Source of the DNA: Collimonas pratensis
GTDB taxonomy: Bacteria > Pseudomonadota > Gammaproteobacteria > Burkholderiales > Burkholderiaceae_D
NCBI RefSeq assembly: GCF_001584185.1
Contig: NZ_CP013234.1
Coordinates: 3,410,001-3,474,000 of the forward strand
Direction: 5' to 3'
DNA: 64,000 bases
Made by a program: the position numbers and the translations under genes. The notes below the pieces were generated by a model, which made no database searches, was not told the origin of the DNA, and saw only the letters and a program-made list of their open reading frames with translations. This document shows, one piece after another, positions 55,233 to 63,729 of this stretch; position 1 is the stretch's first letter, and each line of letters opens with the position of its first letter.

Positions 55233-56356
55233 ATACCACCAGCAACCTGACACAACTGCATGGCAATGTCCTGACCACCGAGGGCTGGGTCGCCGGCAGC
55301 ATCGGCTTCAGCGACATGATCACCGAGATCAGCGGCGAGGCGCTGGAACAACCGCCGGAACAAGGCGACTACATCCTGCCTGGCTTTATTGACCTGCACG
55401 TGCATGGCGGCGGCGGCCAGGACATCATGGAGGCCGGCGATGCCGTCCACGTGGTCTCGCGCCTGCACGCCCAGCACGGCACCACCAGCATGCTGGCCAC
55501 CACCATGACGGCGCCGCTGGAAGAGCTGGAAGCGGCGCTGGGCGCCATCGGCAAGGCTTGCCGCGGGCGCCGTGCCGGCAGTGCGCGCGTGCTGGGGGCG
55601 CATCTGGAAGGCCCCTACATCAATCCGGGCAAGCTCGGCGCCCAGCCGGATTTCGCGATTGCCGCCACGGTCGAGCAGATCGACTGGCTGCGCAGCTTTG
55701 CGCCCTTGAAACTGATCACCATTGCACCGGAAATCAACGGCCACATGGCGCTGGTCAAGACCTTGTCGCAACTGGGCATGCGGGTGCAGATCGGCCATAC
55801 CCTGGGCACTTACGAAGACGGCGTCGCCGCCCTGAAAAACGGCGCTGCCGGCTTCACCCACTTGTTCAATGCGATGAGCTCTTTCCATCACCGGCAGCCG
55901 GGCATGGCCGGCGCCGCCTTGGCGCATGCCGAATATGCCGAGCTGATCCCGGACCTGCTGCACGTCCATCCGGGCGCCATCAAGACTGCGCTGCGAGCAA
56001 TACCGCGCCTGTTCTGCGTCACCGATTCGACCGCCGCCTCAGGCATGCCGGACGGCGACTACATGCTGGGCCGCCAGGTGGTGCACAAATGCCTGGGCGG
56101 CGTGCGGCTGGACAACGGCACCCTGGCCGGCAGCACGCTGACCATGGATCAGGCGCTGCGCAACCTGGTGTCGCTCGGGCTGGAAATCGCCGAAGCTTCG
56201 CTGCGGGTCTCCACCTATCCGGCCGACTATCTTGGCATGCAAGAACGCGGACGTCTGAAAGAAGGCTGTTTCGCCGATATCCTGGTGCTCGACCACCAGC
56301 TCAAACTCAAAGCAGTGTATGTAGAAGGAGAAAGAATTGACCTCGTTGATGCTTAA
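55229..56356 (+). CDS. nagA: N-acetylglucosamine-6-phosphate deacetylase
   Basis: Encodes 375 residues. It removes acetate from GlcNAc-6-phosphate to give glucosamine-6-phosphate. The amidohydrolase metal residues are visible: His57 and His59 in DLHVHGGGG, Glu127 in AHLEGPYIN, His190 in IGHTLGT, His211 in THLFNAM, and the catalytic Asp266 in VTDSTAAS. It overlaps the kinase by 4 nt and the SIS gene by 20 nt, so translation of the three is probably coupled. Confidence 0.95.
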   Translation: MNTTSNLTQLHGNVLTTEGWVAGSIGFSDMITEISGEALEQPPEQGDYILPGFIDLHVHGGGGQDIMEAGDAVHVVSRLHAQHGTTSMLATTMTAPLEELEAALGAIGKACRGRRAGSARVLGAHLEGPYINPGKLGAQPDFAIAATVEQIDWLRSFAPLKLITIAPEINGHMALVKTLSQLGMRVQIGHTLGTYEDGVAALKNGAAGFTHLFNAMSSFHHRQPGMAGAALAHAEYAELIPDLLHVHPGAIKTALRAIPRLFCVTDSTAASGMPDGDYMLGRQVVHKCLGGVRLDNGTLAGSTLTMDQALRNLVSLGLEIAEASLRVSTYPADYLGMQERGRLKEGCFADILVLDHQLKLKAVYVEGERIDLVDA

Positions 56357-57359
56357 AGAAGCCCGCTCGGCGGCAGAACATGTCGCCTTGCAGCTCAGCC
56401 AGGACCGCGAGCGCTACGCCGAACTCGGCCAGCGCCTGCGCGCCGCGCCGCCGTCCAGCATCCTGACCGTGGCGCGCGGCAGCTCCGACCATGCCGCCAA
56501 TTACTGCGCCTACCTGATCATGGCGCGCCTGGGCCGCATCGTCGCTTCGCTGCCACTGTCGCTGGTGACGCTCAACAAGGCGCCGCTGATCGCCCGCGAT
56601 GCGCTCGCTATTGCGATTTCGCAATCGGGCCAGAGCCCGGACGTGATCGAACCGATCCGCTATTTCCGCGATAGCGGCGCCACCACTGTCGCACTCGTGA
56701 ACGATATCGCTTCGCCCTTGGCGGACACTGCCGAATGGGCGCTGCCGCTGCATGCCGGCGCCGAACTGAGCGTGGCCGCCACCAAGAGTTTCATCACCAG
56801 CCTGGTGGCTGCCGCCCGCCTCACCGCACACTGGCAGGATGACGCCGCCTTCCTGGCCGCCATTGAAGCCCTGCCGCAGGCATTGACTGCCGCTACCGAA
56901 CTCGACTGGAGCCCGGCCATCGACGTGCTGGCGCCCTCTTCCCGCATCATGGTAGTCGGCCGCGGCATCAGCTTGCCGCTGGCGCTGGAATCGGCATTGA
57001 AATTCAAGGAAACCTCTGCGATCCAGGCGGAAGCCTTCAGTGGCGCTGAAATCAAGCACGGCCCGATGGCCCTGATCGACGAAGGCTATCCGCTGCTGAT
57101 CTTCGCCACCCGCGGACCGACCCAGGCCGGCCTGCTCAAGCTAGCCGACGAAATGCGCGGCCGCGGCGCCAAGGTACTGCTGGCCGCACCCGCCGACGTG
57201 GCGGCGCGTGATCTGACTTTGCCGGTTGCCGCCACCCCAGACCTCGACCCGATCGTGGCGATCCAGGCTTTCTATGTGATGGCCGCGCAGCTGTCGGTAG
57301 CGCGCGGCATGGATCCCGACCAGCCGCGGCATTTGAGTAAAGTGACGAAGACGCAGTAA
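56337..57359 (+). CDS. SIS-domain glucosamine-6-phosphate deaminase (NagB-II type, TTG start)
   Basis: Encodes 340 residues starting at a TTG (56337) with AAGGAG 6 nt upstream; the first ATG in frame (56349) has poorer spacing. Two SIS domains are present (VARGSSDHAANYCAYL ... SQSGQSPDVIEPI and VVGRGISLPLALESALKFKETS). They resemble the isomerase half of GlmS without the glutaminase half, as in the NagB-II deaminases of Shewanella and others. It would convert glucosamine-6-phosphate to fructose-6-phosphate and ammonia. Classical NagB is absent from the window. Confidence 0.88.
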   Translation: MTSLMLKEARSAAEHVALQLSQDRERYAELGQRLRAAPPSSILTVARGSSDHAANYCAYLIMARLGRIVASLPLSLVTLNKAPLIARDALAIAISQSGQSPDVIEPIRYFRDSGATTVALVNDIASPLADTAEWALPLHAGAELSVAATKSFITSLVAAARLTAHWQDDAAFLAAIEALPQALTAATELDWSPAIDVLAPSSRIMVVGRGISLPLALESALKFKETSAIQAEAFSGAEIKHGPMALIDEGYPLLIFATRGPTQAGLLKLADEMRGRGAKVLLAAPADVAARDLTLPVAATPDLDPIVAIQAFYVMAAQLSVARGMDPDQPRHLSKVTKTQ

Positions 57360-57426
57360 GGCTCGTTGATAACTCGTAAGACGCGACAAAATCGTCACCC
57401 GCTTTTCGTCGTGCTTAAACCACGTA

Positions 57427-57493
57427 GCTAACTGGGGTCAGAGTGAACTTTCTGCGCGCCTTTTGCAGAAACTTCACTCTGACCCCACTTAGC
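57427..57493. repeat. REP-like hairpin, GGGTCRGAGT family, copy 3
   Basis: ctggggtcagagtgaa pairs with ttcactctgaccccac, with an inner ctgc/gcag stem. Outer gctaac/cttagc nearly match. Lies in the gap between the SIS gene and the convergent porin gene. Confidence 0.75.
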
Positions 57494-57560
57494 GGGCTAC
57501 GGAGCGCATACGTCTGCGCTGGCAAAAAACACCTGGCGCACCCATTCTTTCTCCTAATCC

Positions 57561-57627
57561 GTCATGTAGGGTCAGAGTCGAGTTTCGCGATAAAACGCCG
57601 CGAAAGTCGACTCTGACCCCAGATGAC
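57561..57627. repeat. REP-like hairpin, GGGTCRGAGT family, copy 4
   Basis: gggtcagagtcga pairs with tcgactctgaccc and an inner tttcgcg/cgcgaaa stem follows; gtcat/atgac close the outside. The stem differs from copy 3 on both arms in a compensating way, so the structure is conserved. Spacing to copy 3 is 67 bp. Confidence 0.75.
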
Positions 57628-57633
57628 TACGCC

Positions 57634-58821
57634 TTAAAACACATGCCGCATCCCCACCCGCAGCAATCCCTGTTCGCTATTGCTGGACGGCCCGAACGAA
57701 TTGCCGATGACGCCATCCACGCCATGCGACGCCCGCCGGTAATCGGCTGACACATACAGATCGCTGCGCTTGGACAAGTGATAATCCAGCCCCAGCGACA
57801 GCTGGTTCGCCTTGGTGCCTTCGAAATGCATGCGCTGGTAGCCCAGCGTGCCGTCCAGTGCCGCGTCGAAATGGTAGCGCCCCCCGATTTCGATCAGGCG
57901 CAGATCCGATACCTGGCCATAGCCTCGGAACTCGATATCGGCAAAATTCGCCATGGCGGTCAACTTCCCCATGTCATAAGCAGCGCCGATGGCGAAGATC
58001 TTCTGGCTGTCGATCGCCATGTTTTTGAGCGGCACCCGTTCACCGCTGCCGCCATCGATGGCAAAAGTCGGCTGCCCGAGGAATTGGGTCAGGCCCAGGC
58101 TTGGATAGGGCCCGATCGCCTGCGTGCCGCGCGGCGTGTTCAGCCGCATATAAGCAACACCGGCAGAAAACGGCCCGCGCGCATAGTGGGCGCCAAGGTT
58201 CCAAGCCGTGCCACTGCCGGCGCCTTCGCTGTCATTTTCGTCCGGATGGGCGCTCTTGTCGGCAAATGAATACAGCGCGCCAAAGGTCAGCCCGTCGAAA
58301 TCGGCGCTGGCGAGCTTGATCGAGCGCTGGATGGCGTTGCCGGCGATGCGGTCGAAATTACCCTGGTGTGAAGCGTAGCCGCTAGCCGTGGCGCTGATGT
58401 TGAAGGGCGTGACATAGTCGTTGATCAGATCGTACTGGGTGCCCATGGTCAGCTGCCCGTAGCGGTTGCTCAGGCCAAGCATCGCCATCCGGTCAAACAT
58501 CGTCCCTTGCGAGGACAAGGAACCATCGTCCAGGTTGAAGCTGCTTTCCAGCTGAAACACGGCGCTCAGGCCACCGCCCAGGTCTTCCACGCCCTTGACG
58601 CCCCAGCGGTTCGGCTCCATCACGCCGGTGTCCAGCTTGGTGTTGCCATGCCCGCCTTCATTGTTGACGAAGGTGACGCCGGCATCCAGCACGCCGTAAA
58701 ACACCACGGAACTTGGCGCAGCGGCTTTTTTTTCAGTTGCGGGAATCTCGGCCTGGGCCTGGATCGCGGGAGAAAACGCCAAGGCGCAGCTGCTGCCGAT
58801 AATGCTCAATAAGACTTTCAT
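57634..58821 (-). CDS. Gram-negative outer-membrane porin
   Basis: Encodes 395 residues from the ATG at 58821; the longer frame would start in the upstream hairpin element. The signal peptide (SIIGSSCALAFSPAIQAQA) precedes a 16-strand porin of the Burkholderiales Omp type: SSVVFYGVLDAGVTFV at the start, GVKGVEDLGGGLSAVFQLES, and a closing RVGMRHVF with a terminal Phe. It forms a general diffusion channel. Position next to the GlcNAc cluster makes an amino-sugar role possible, but mgtA on the same strand may equally drive it. Confidence 0.92.
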   Translation of the reverse strand: MKVLLSIIGSSCALAFSPAIQAQAEIPATEKKAAAPSSVVFYGVLDAGVTFVNNEGGHGNTKLDTGVMEPNRWGVKGVEDLGGGLSAVFQLESSFNLDDGSLSSQGTMFDRMAMLGLSNRYGQLTMGTQYDLINDYVTPFNISATASGYASHQGNFDRIAGNAIQRSIKLASADFDGLTFGALYSFADKSAHPDENDSEGAGSGTAWNLGAHYARGPFSAGVAYMRLNTPRGTQAIGPYPSLGLTQFLGQPTFAIDGGSGERVPLKNMAIDSQKIFAIGAAYDMGKLTAMANFADIEFRGYGQVSDLRLIEIGGRYHFDAALDGTLGYQRMHFEGTKANQLSLGLDYHLSKRSDLYVSADYRRASHGVDGVIGNSFGPSSNSEQGLLRVGMRHVF

Positions 58822-58841
58822 AGTGTATTCCGATAATTTAT

Positions 58842-58936
58842 GTAGGGTGGGCAGATTTTCTGCCCACGCGTGACGGTAAATACGCACGGTCCCTCGATGG
58901 GCACACGTCACACGTGGGCACAGGTGCCCACCCTAC
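58842..58936. repeat. GTAGGGTGGGCA hairpin element, copy 2
   Basis: GTAGGGTGGGCA (58842-58853) and TGCCCACCCTAC (58925-58936) are perfect inverted ends, with more internal tgcccac/gtgggca pairing. It fills most of the 130-bp gap between mgtA and the porin gene and so lies in the porin 5' region. Confidence 0.75.
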
Positions 58937-58951
58937 GGTGTTAATACAGGC

Positions 58952-61717
58952 TCAGAACCATTGGCCGTAACGGCGGATATAGATGGTCTTCACGGTTTGC
59001 GCCAGGATCATGTAGCCGACCATGGTGGCGATCAGCCAATAGAAATACGACTTATCCAGCGCGACGAAGCCGATCGATGCCGCCAGCGGCGAGAACGGCA
59101 GGTAGCAGCCGATGCCGATGGCAATCGCGGTCGACAGCAATACCGGCAGCGCCGCCGTGCTTTGGATGAACGGAATCTTGCGGGTACGCAGCATGTGCAC
59201 CACCAGTGTCTGCGACACCAGGCCTTCGATGAACCAGCCGGAATTCATGATGTTCTGGCCGGCGCTGCCGCCGTCCGCTGCATACATGGCGCCGGCGCCG
59301 AATACAGTCCACATCAGGATGTAAGTGGTGATATCGAACACCGATGAAGTCGGGCCGATCCAGATCATGAAGCGGCGGATATTGCCGGCATCCCATTTGC
59401 GCGGTTTCTTGAGGAAGTCTTCATCCATCTTGTCCCAAGGCAGCATCATCTGCGAGATGTCATAGATCAGGTTCTGGATCAGCAGATGCACCGCCAGCAT
59501 CGGCTCCCATGGCAGCCAGGCCGAGGCCACCAGCACCGAAAACACGTTGCCGAAATTGGAGCTGGCTGTCATGTTCAGGTACTTGAGGATATTGCCGAAG
59601 GTTTCACGTCCCTTGACCACGCCTTCTTCCAGCACCATCAAACTCTTTTCCAGCAAGATGATGTCGGCGGTTTCCTTGGCGATATCGGCGCCGCTGTCGA
59701 CCGAGATGCCGACGTCAGCGTCGCGCAGCGCCGGCGCGTCATTGATGCCGTCGCCCAGGAAGCCGACCGTATGGCCGTTGGCCTGCAGCGCCTTGACCAC
59801 CCGCGATTTCTGCAGCGGCGTCAGCTTGGCGAACACGGTGGTATATTTCACCGCCTCGTTGAGCTGCTGCTCGGACATCGCTTCGATTTCCTGGCCGACC
59901 AGCGGCGTGCCCGGATCGAGGCCGACATCGCGGCATACCTTGAGCGTGACGATGGCGTTGTCGCCGGTCAGCACTTTGACCGCGACGCCGTATTCCTGCA
60001 GGGCGCTGATCGCCGGCGCCGCCGAGTCCTTGGGCGGATCGAAGAAGGTCAGGAAGCCGCGCACCACCAGCTGCGCCTCGTCTTCCGTCTTGTACTGCGC
60101 CTTGGCATGGGCGGGATCGATCTGGCGCGTGGCGACGATCAATACCCGATAACCTTCTTCATTGTATTCGCGCGCCTTTTCCAACAGCGCTGTGCGGGCC
60201 TTCGCATCCAATACCTGCACTGCCTCGCCCTGCTGGGTATGGCTGCAGACCGCCAGCATTTCTTCGACGGCGCCTTTCGACACCATCAGCTGCGCACCGC
60301 CCTGGTCTTCGACGATCACCGACAAGCGGCGGCGCACGAAATCGAAAGGCATCTCGTCGATCTTGCTGTACTGCAGGAGCTTGGCGGCCGCACCGTGCTG
60401 GTCAGCATGGCTGACGATGGCGATATCCATCAGGTTCTTTTGCCCGCTCTGGTGAAAACTGTTGAGCCACGCCAGCTGCAAGATGCTTTCATCCTTGTTG
60501 CCGCTGATATCGAGATGCCGTTCCAGGATGATCTTGTCCTGCGTCAGGGTGCCGGTCTTGTCGGTGCACAGCACGTCCATGGCGCCGAAGTTCTGTACCG
60601 AGTTGAGACGCTTCACCACCACCTTGCGGCGCGCCATCGCCATCGCCCCTTTGGCCAGGTTGGCCGAGACGATCATCGGCAGCATTTCCGGCGTCAGGCC
60701 GACCGCCACCGCCAGCGCAAAGGTCAGCGCCGACATCCAGTCGCCCTTGGTGACGCCGTTGATCATGAAGACGATAGGCACCATCACCAGCATGAAGCGG
60801 ATCAACAGCCAGGAAACACTGCTGACGCCGCGGTCGAAACTGGTTTCGATGCGCTTGTGGCTGACCACATTCTTGGCCAGCGAACCGAAATAGGTATTGG
60901 CGCCGGTCGCCACCACGACGGCAGTGGCAGTGCCGCTCACTACGTTGGTGCCCATGAAGCAGATATCGGACAGGTCAAGCAGATCGGCCTGGTTATCGGC
61001 TGCGGGATTGGCATCGGCTGATTTCTGCGCCACCGCGCCCAGCGTGTCGTATTTCTCGATCGGCAGCGCTTCGCCGGTCAGCACCGCCTGGCTGATGAAC
61101 AAGTCGCGCGAGGCAAACAGGCGGATGTCGGCCGGAATCATGTCGCCGGCCTGCAGGCTGACGATGTCGCCCACCACCAGCTCGCGCATCGGGATTTCCT
61201 GACGCTGAGGATTGGCAGCATCATTGCTACGGCGCAGTACGATGGCGGTAGTACGCACCATCGATTTCAACCGTTCGGCCGCCTTGTTCGAGCGGTATTC
61301 CTGGAAGAAGCGCAACAGGCTGCTGATGGTCACCATCGTCAGCAGGATGATCACGCCCTTCCAGCTGCGCTCGTCCGGCTCGGCCAGGTGGACATCGAGG
61401 ATATAGCTGATGCTGGCCAGTATCAGCAGCACGATCACGAAGGGATTTTTGAAAGACAAGGCCAGCTGCACCAAGGCGTGCGGCGCCTTGTCGTGGGCTA
61501 CTTCATTGGGACCGGAGCGTTGCAGGCGTTCGGCGGCGTCATGGTTAAACAGGCCGAAAGGCGAGGTTTTGGTACGGTTAAAGGTGGCTTGAATGGGCTT
61601 GCCGGATTCTTCGACGACGCGCATCGAGATTTTCTGTTCCGGCGCAGAGGATCCGGAAATGAACCCTTTCTGCTTTTGCTTGGGCTTGCCCGCTTTGTTC
61701 TTGGCTGTCTGATTCAT
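58952..61717 (-). CDS. mgtA: Mg2+-importing P-type ATPase
   Basis: Encodes 921 residues. It imports Mg2+ across the inner membrane using ATP and in other bacteria is induced by low Mg2+ or low pH. The phosphorylated Asp is in CTDKTGTLTQ at about residue 385. The A-domain TGEALPIEK, the hinge DGINDAPALRDADVGISV, and about ten membrane spans are present, with the MgtA-like N-terminal extension. aggaaaatcac precedes the ATG. An unusual leader with a 47-codon upstream frame and hairpin precedes it. Confidence 0.95.
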   Translation of the reverse strand: MNQTAKNKAGKPKQKQKGFISGSSAPEQKISMRVVEESGKPIQATFNRTKTSPFGLFNHDAAERLQRSGPNEVAHDKAPHALVQLALSFKNPFVIVLLILASISYILDVHLAEPDERSWKGVIILLTMVTISSLLRFFQEYRSNKAAERLKSMVRTTAIVLRRSNDAANPQRQEIPMRELVVGDIVSLQAGDMIPADIRLFASRDLFISQAVLTGEALPIEKYDTLGAVAQKSADANPAADNQADLLDLSDICFMGTNVVSGTATAVVVATGANTYFGSLAKNVVSHKRIETSFDRGVSSVSWLLIRFMLVMVPIVFMINGVTKGDWMSALTFALAVAVGLTPEMLPMIVSANLAKGAMAMARRKVVVKRLNSVQNFGAMDVLCTDKTGTLTQDKIILERHLDISGNKDESILQLAWLNSFHQSGQKNLMDIAIVSHADQHGAAAKLLQYSKIDEMPFDFVRRRLSVIVEDQGGAQLMVSKGAVEEMLAVCSHTQQGEAVQVLDAKARTALLEKAREYNEEGYRVLIVATRQIDPAHAKAQYKTEDEAQLVVRGFLTFFDPPKDSAAPAISALQEYGVAVKVLTGDNAIVTLKVCRDVGLDPGTPLVGQEIEAMSEQQLNEAVKYTTVFAKLTPLQKSRVVKALQANGHTVGFLGDGINDAPALRDADVGISVDSGADIAKETADIILLEKSLMVLEEGVVKGRETFGNILKYLNMTASSNFGNVFSVLVASAWLPWEPMLAVHLLIQNLIYDISQMMLPWDKMDEDFLKKPRKWDAGNIRRFMIWIGPTSSVFDITTYILMWTVFGAGAMYAADGGSAGQNIMNSGWFIEGLVSQTLVVHMLRTRKIPFIQSTAALPVLLSTAIAIGIGCYLPFSPLAASIGFVALDKSYFYWLIATMVGYMILAQTVKTIYIRRYGQWF

Positions 61718-61761
61718 GTGATTTTCCTGTGCCGTAAGGACAGCACGGGAAAATCCTGTCT

Positions 61762-61905
61762 TTATTCAGACAACACTATCCCCTGCCGCGCCACGGCTAA
61801 GCGTGTTCGGTTGGTCGTAAAACTGGGGCGAAGGTCGCCCGCTGTGGCTATCGCGCTGACTATCCAAGCGGGCGGCCTATCGCCACCTTCGCTATCGTCT
61901 TCCAT
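61762..61905 (-). CDS. Leader peptide frame upstream of mgtA (47 codons, MgtL-like features)
   Basis: On the minus strand an ATG at 61905 is preceded by AAGGA with 5-nt spacing. The frame reads Met-Glu-Asp-Asp-Ser-Glu, then Gly-Gly-Asp-Arg-Pro-Pro, and runs to a TAA at 61762, 44 nt before the mgtA ATG. Acidic residues followed by prolines at the N-terminus are the feature that destabilises ribosomes at low Mg2+ in MgtL leaders (established in Enterobacteria). Codons 5-26 overlap the 61828-61892 hairpin. No resemblance to a structured protein is seen; a regulatory role is inferred. Confidence 0.6.
   Translation of the reverse strand: MEDDSEGGDRPPAWIVSAIATAGDLRPSFTTNRTRLAVARQGIVLSE
61828..61892 (-). 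promoter_or_regulatory. Two-tier hairpin in the mgtA leader
   Basis: On the minus strand GCGAAGGT (61885-61892) pairs perfectly with ACCTTCGC (61828-61835), and inside it GCCCGCT (61867-61873) pairs with AGCGGGC (61837-61843). Translation of the overlapping upstream frame through codons 5-26 would melt it. Known M-box riboswitch motifs are not present. Confidence 0.65.
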
Positions 61906-61966
61906 GTGGTTCCTTGCAATGGTCAGGGTTGAACGGATGCTTCAGCAACGAAGCTGGAGTTGATGA

Positions 61967-62119
61967 TTACTGCGGCATGAAGATGGGCGCCACGTGCACC
62001 TGCGGCTTGCTGTGCGCCGCCAGCGGCGACAACAGGTGCAGCAGGATGAGCAGCCAGGCCAGCGCTGCAAGCAGCGCCAGCAGCACCGCATTTCTTGCGT
62101 TTAAAAAGTACTGATGCAT
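61967..62119 (-). CDS. 50-residue single-span membrane protein upstream of mgtA
   Basis: Encodes 50 residues from the ATG at 62119, with TAAGGA 6 nt before the start; the TAA is the stop of the previous gene, so the two are coupled. One membrane span (about 11-32, rich in Leu and Ala) is followed by a short tail with HSKPQVHVAPIF. It is not listed by common gene finders because of size. Position before mgtA recalls the small MgtA/MgtB partners MgtS and MgtR of enterobacteria, but the sequence is different. Confidence 0.6.
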   Translation of the reverse strand: MHQYFLNARNAVLLALLAALAWLLILLHLLSPLAAHSKPQVHVAPIFMPQ

Positions 62120-62128
62120 GATTGTTCC

Positions 62129-62326
62129 TTAACGGCCGTTGCCGCCTATCAGCGTGCCGTACATGCCGCAGTTCTGCGCCGGCTGGCGGGATTTTTCGGA
62201 ACGCGTATTACCGGTATGGCGGGCAAGGCTGGCGGCCTGGGAAGATGTCCAGCCGAAAGTCCAGCCCTTGGACGAAGTTTCTGTGACGCGTTTTTTTTGC
62301 GCGTTGATGAATGATTTGATAGTCAT
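62129..62326 (-). CDS. 65-residue hypothetical protein, first gene of the mgtA leader region
   Basis: Encodes 65 residues from the ATG at 62326 (gaggctcatc upstream, 6-nt spacing after GAGG); a frame nine codons longer begins at a weaker site. It is polar and basic (KSFINAQKKRVTETSSKGW, later NTRSEKSRQPAQN) and ends GTLIGGNGR, with no membrane span. Its stop TAA supplies the first bases of the next gene's ribosome site, so the two are translationally coupled. I do not recognise it. Confidence 0.5.
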   Translation of the reverse strand: MTIKSFINAQKKRVTETSSKGWTFGWTSSQAASLARHTGNTRSEKSRQPAQNCGMYGTLIGGNGR

Positions 62327-63126
62327 GATGAGCCTCGACAGACGTGTTTGCATAACGGCTCTGCGGATGAGGAGCCGTGATCGAAGGCGAGCTGAGGCGG
62401 CGGACTAGAGCCGTTGGCTATGCAACAGACTGGAAATGCAAACCTTGCGCGCCCCGCTTGCGTATTAAAGATGTTTTACGTGAGGGACAACTGGGGGACA
62501 GTCCATGTCAAAAATCCTTTATAAACGCGCTGGGGCGGCAGCCAGAGCGGCCGGCAGCTGGTGGGCGGATCGCCTGAACAATAGCGCTCAGACAGCGTGG
62601 AGCGGCAACGAGGTGCCTGAAAAAATAAACCATGCCAATCTCCTGGGGCCGGCATTCTGCATTCGGCAATAACGCGGACGTGATCAGTCAGCGCGGACAC
62701 AGCCACAAGGGCGGGCGCAACAAAATCTCGTCGCTGCATGGCAGAAACGGCGGAACAACCGGAATACCCGGAACAAACGGATTAAATGACTAGATGGGGA
62801 TTTAAAGTGCGGTCTTGCTGATCGCATCTACAACTCGGCGTACGCAGAGTCGTAGCGGAGGGAGGTCTGCTACTGCTATGCGTGCTGTGCCGGGCTGATC
62901 GCCCATCCACTTCGACTATTAGAACCTGAGTCCACAATGGACCTCCATATAATGCAATGCCCGAAGTTTATCGATGAAGGAATGGCCGTGTCAAGCACAA
63001 ATCCAGCTATTTGCAAAAACATGCGATTGCCTGAAACATGGCTCCGGCTGTGGCAATCCAGCCCATCGCACTGAAAATCCGGGAGTCGGATAAACTGTGC
63101 TGACGTATCCTACTCCTGAAGCCATC
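62327..63126. other. Intergenic region, no supported gene
   Basis: About 800 bp between the mgtA leader genes and the flavin reductase gene. Short frames exist on both strands but none has a ribosome site together with a recognisable protein. The promoter of the mgtA operon should lie in the left part (minus strand); no match to a PhoP box was evident. Confidence 0.4.
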
Positions 63127-63696
63127 ATGCAAAACATCCAAGCTGTAGAACTCGCCAAAGCCTATCGCCTGCTGAACCACGGCCCTACCACCATCGTCAC
63201 CAGCGCCCATGCCGGCGTCAGCAATGTGATGGCGGCGGCGTGGGCGATGCCGCTGGATTTCGATCCGCCGAAAGTCTTGCTGGTGATTGACAAGAGCACG
63301 CTGACGCGCGAGCTGGTGGAAGCCTCCGGCGAATTCGCACTGAACGTTCCTACCCGCGCGCAAGCCGAGCAAACGCTGGCGGTGGGTTCCAGCTCAGGGC
63401 GCGAGGGCGACAAGTTTGCGGCGCTGGATATCGCCACATTTCCGGCGCAGGAAATCGGCGCACCGCTGATGTCGGGCTGCCTGGCGTGGCTGGAATGCAA
63501 GGTCATTCCGGAGCCGCATAATGAACAGCGCTACGATCTGTTCATCGCCGAGGTGGTAGCCGCCTGGGCTGATGCCGCGGCGTTTTCAGAAGGCCGCTGG
63601 CACTTCCCCAGCGCCGACCAGCATTCGTTGCACTACCTGTCCGGCGGCGCCTTCTTCGCCACCGGCGAAGCGTTCAACGTGAAGCTGAAACCATAA
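63127..63696 (+). CDS. Flavin reductase-like (DIM6/NTAB) FMN-binding protein
   Basis: Encodes 189 residues from the ATG at 63127; ten further upstream codons lack a ribosome site. The split-barrel flavin-reductase pattern is seen in PTTIVTSAHAGVSNVMAAAWAMPLDFDPPKVLLVIDKST, then SGEFALNVPT and a central GREGDKFAALDIAT. Such proteins bind FMN and reduce flavins or act on small substrates. It precedes the partial SDR gene on the other strand. Confidence 0.82.
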   Translation: MQNIQAVELAKAYRLLNHGPTTIVTSAHAGVSNVMAAAWAMPLDFDPPKVLLVIDKSTLTRELVEASGEFALNVPTRAQAEQTLAVGSSSGREGDKFAALDIATFPAQEIGAPLMSGCLAWLECKVIPEPHNEQRYDLFIAEVVAAWADAAAFSEGRWHFPSADQHSLHYLSGGAFFATGEAFNVKLKP

Positions 63697-63729
63697 CGAT
63701 GATTCGCTTCAGGAAAAATCTGTGTGCGC

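Noticed and set aside
61718..61966. M-box (Mg2+) riboswitch before mgtA
   Set aside because: The conserved M-box core sequences are not present; the structure seen is a simple two-tier hairpin overlapping a reading frame.
62476..62739. 87-residue minus-strand frame between the mgtA leader and the flavin reductase
   Set aside because: Starts without ribosome site, mixed composition and no likeness to any family; looks like chance.
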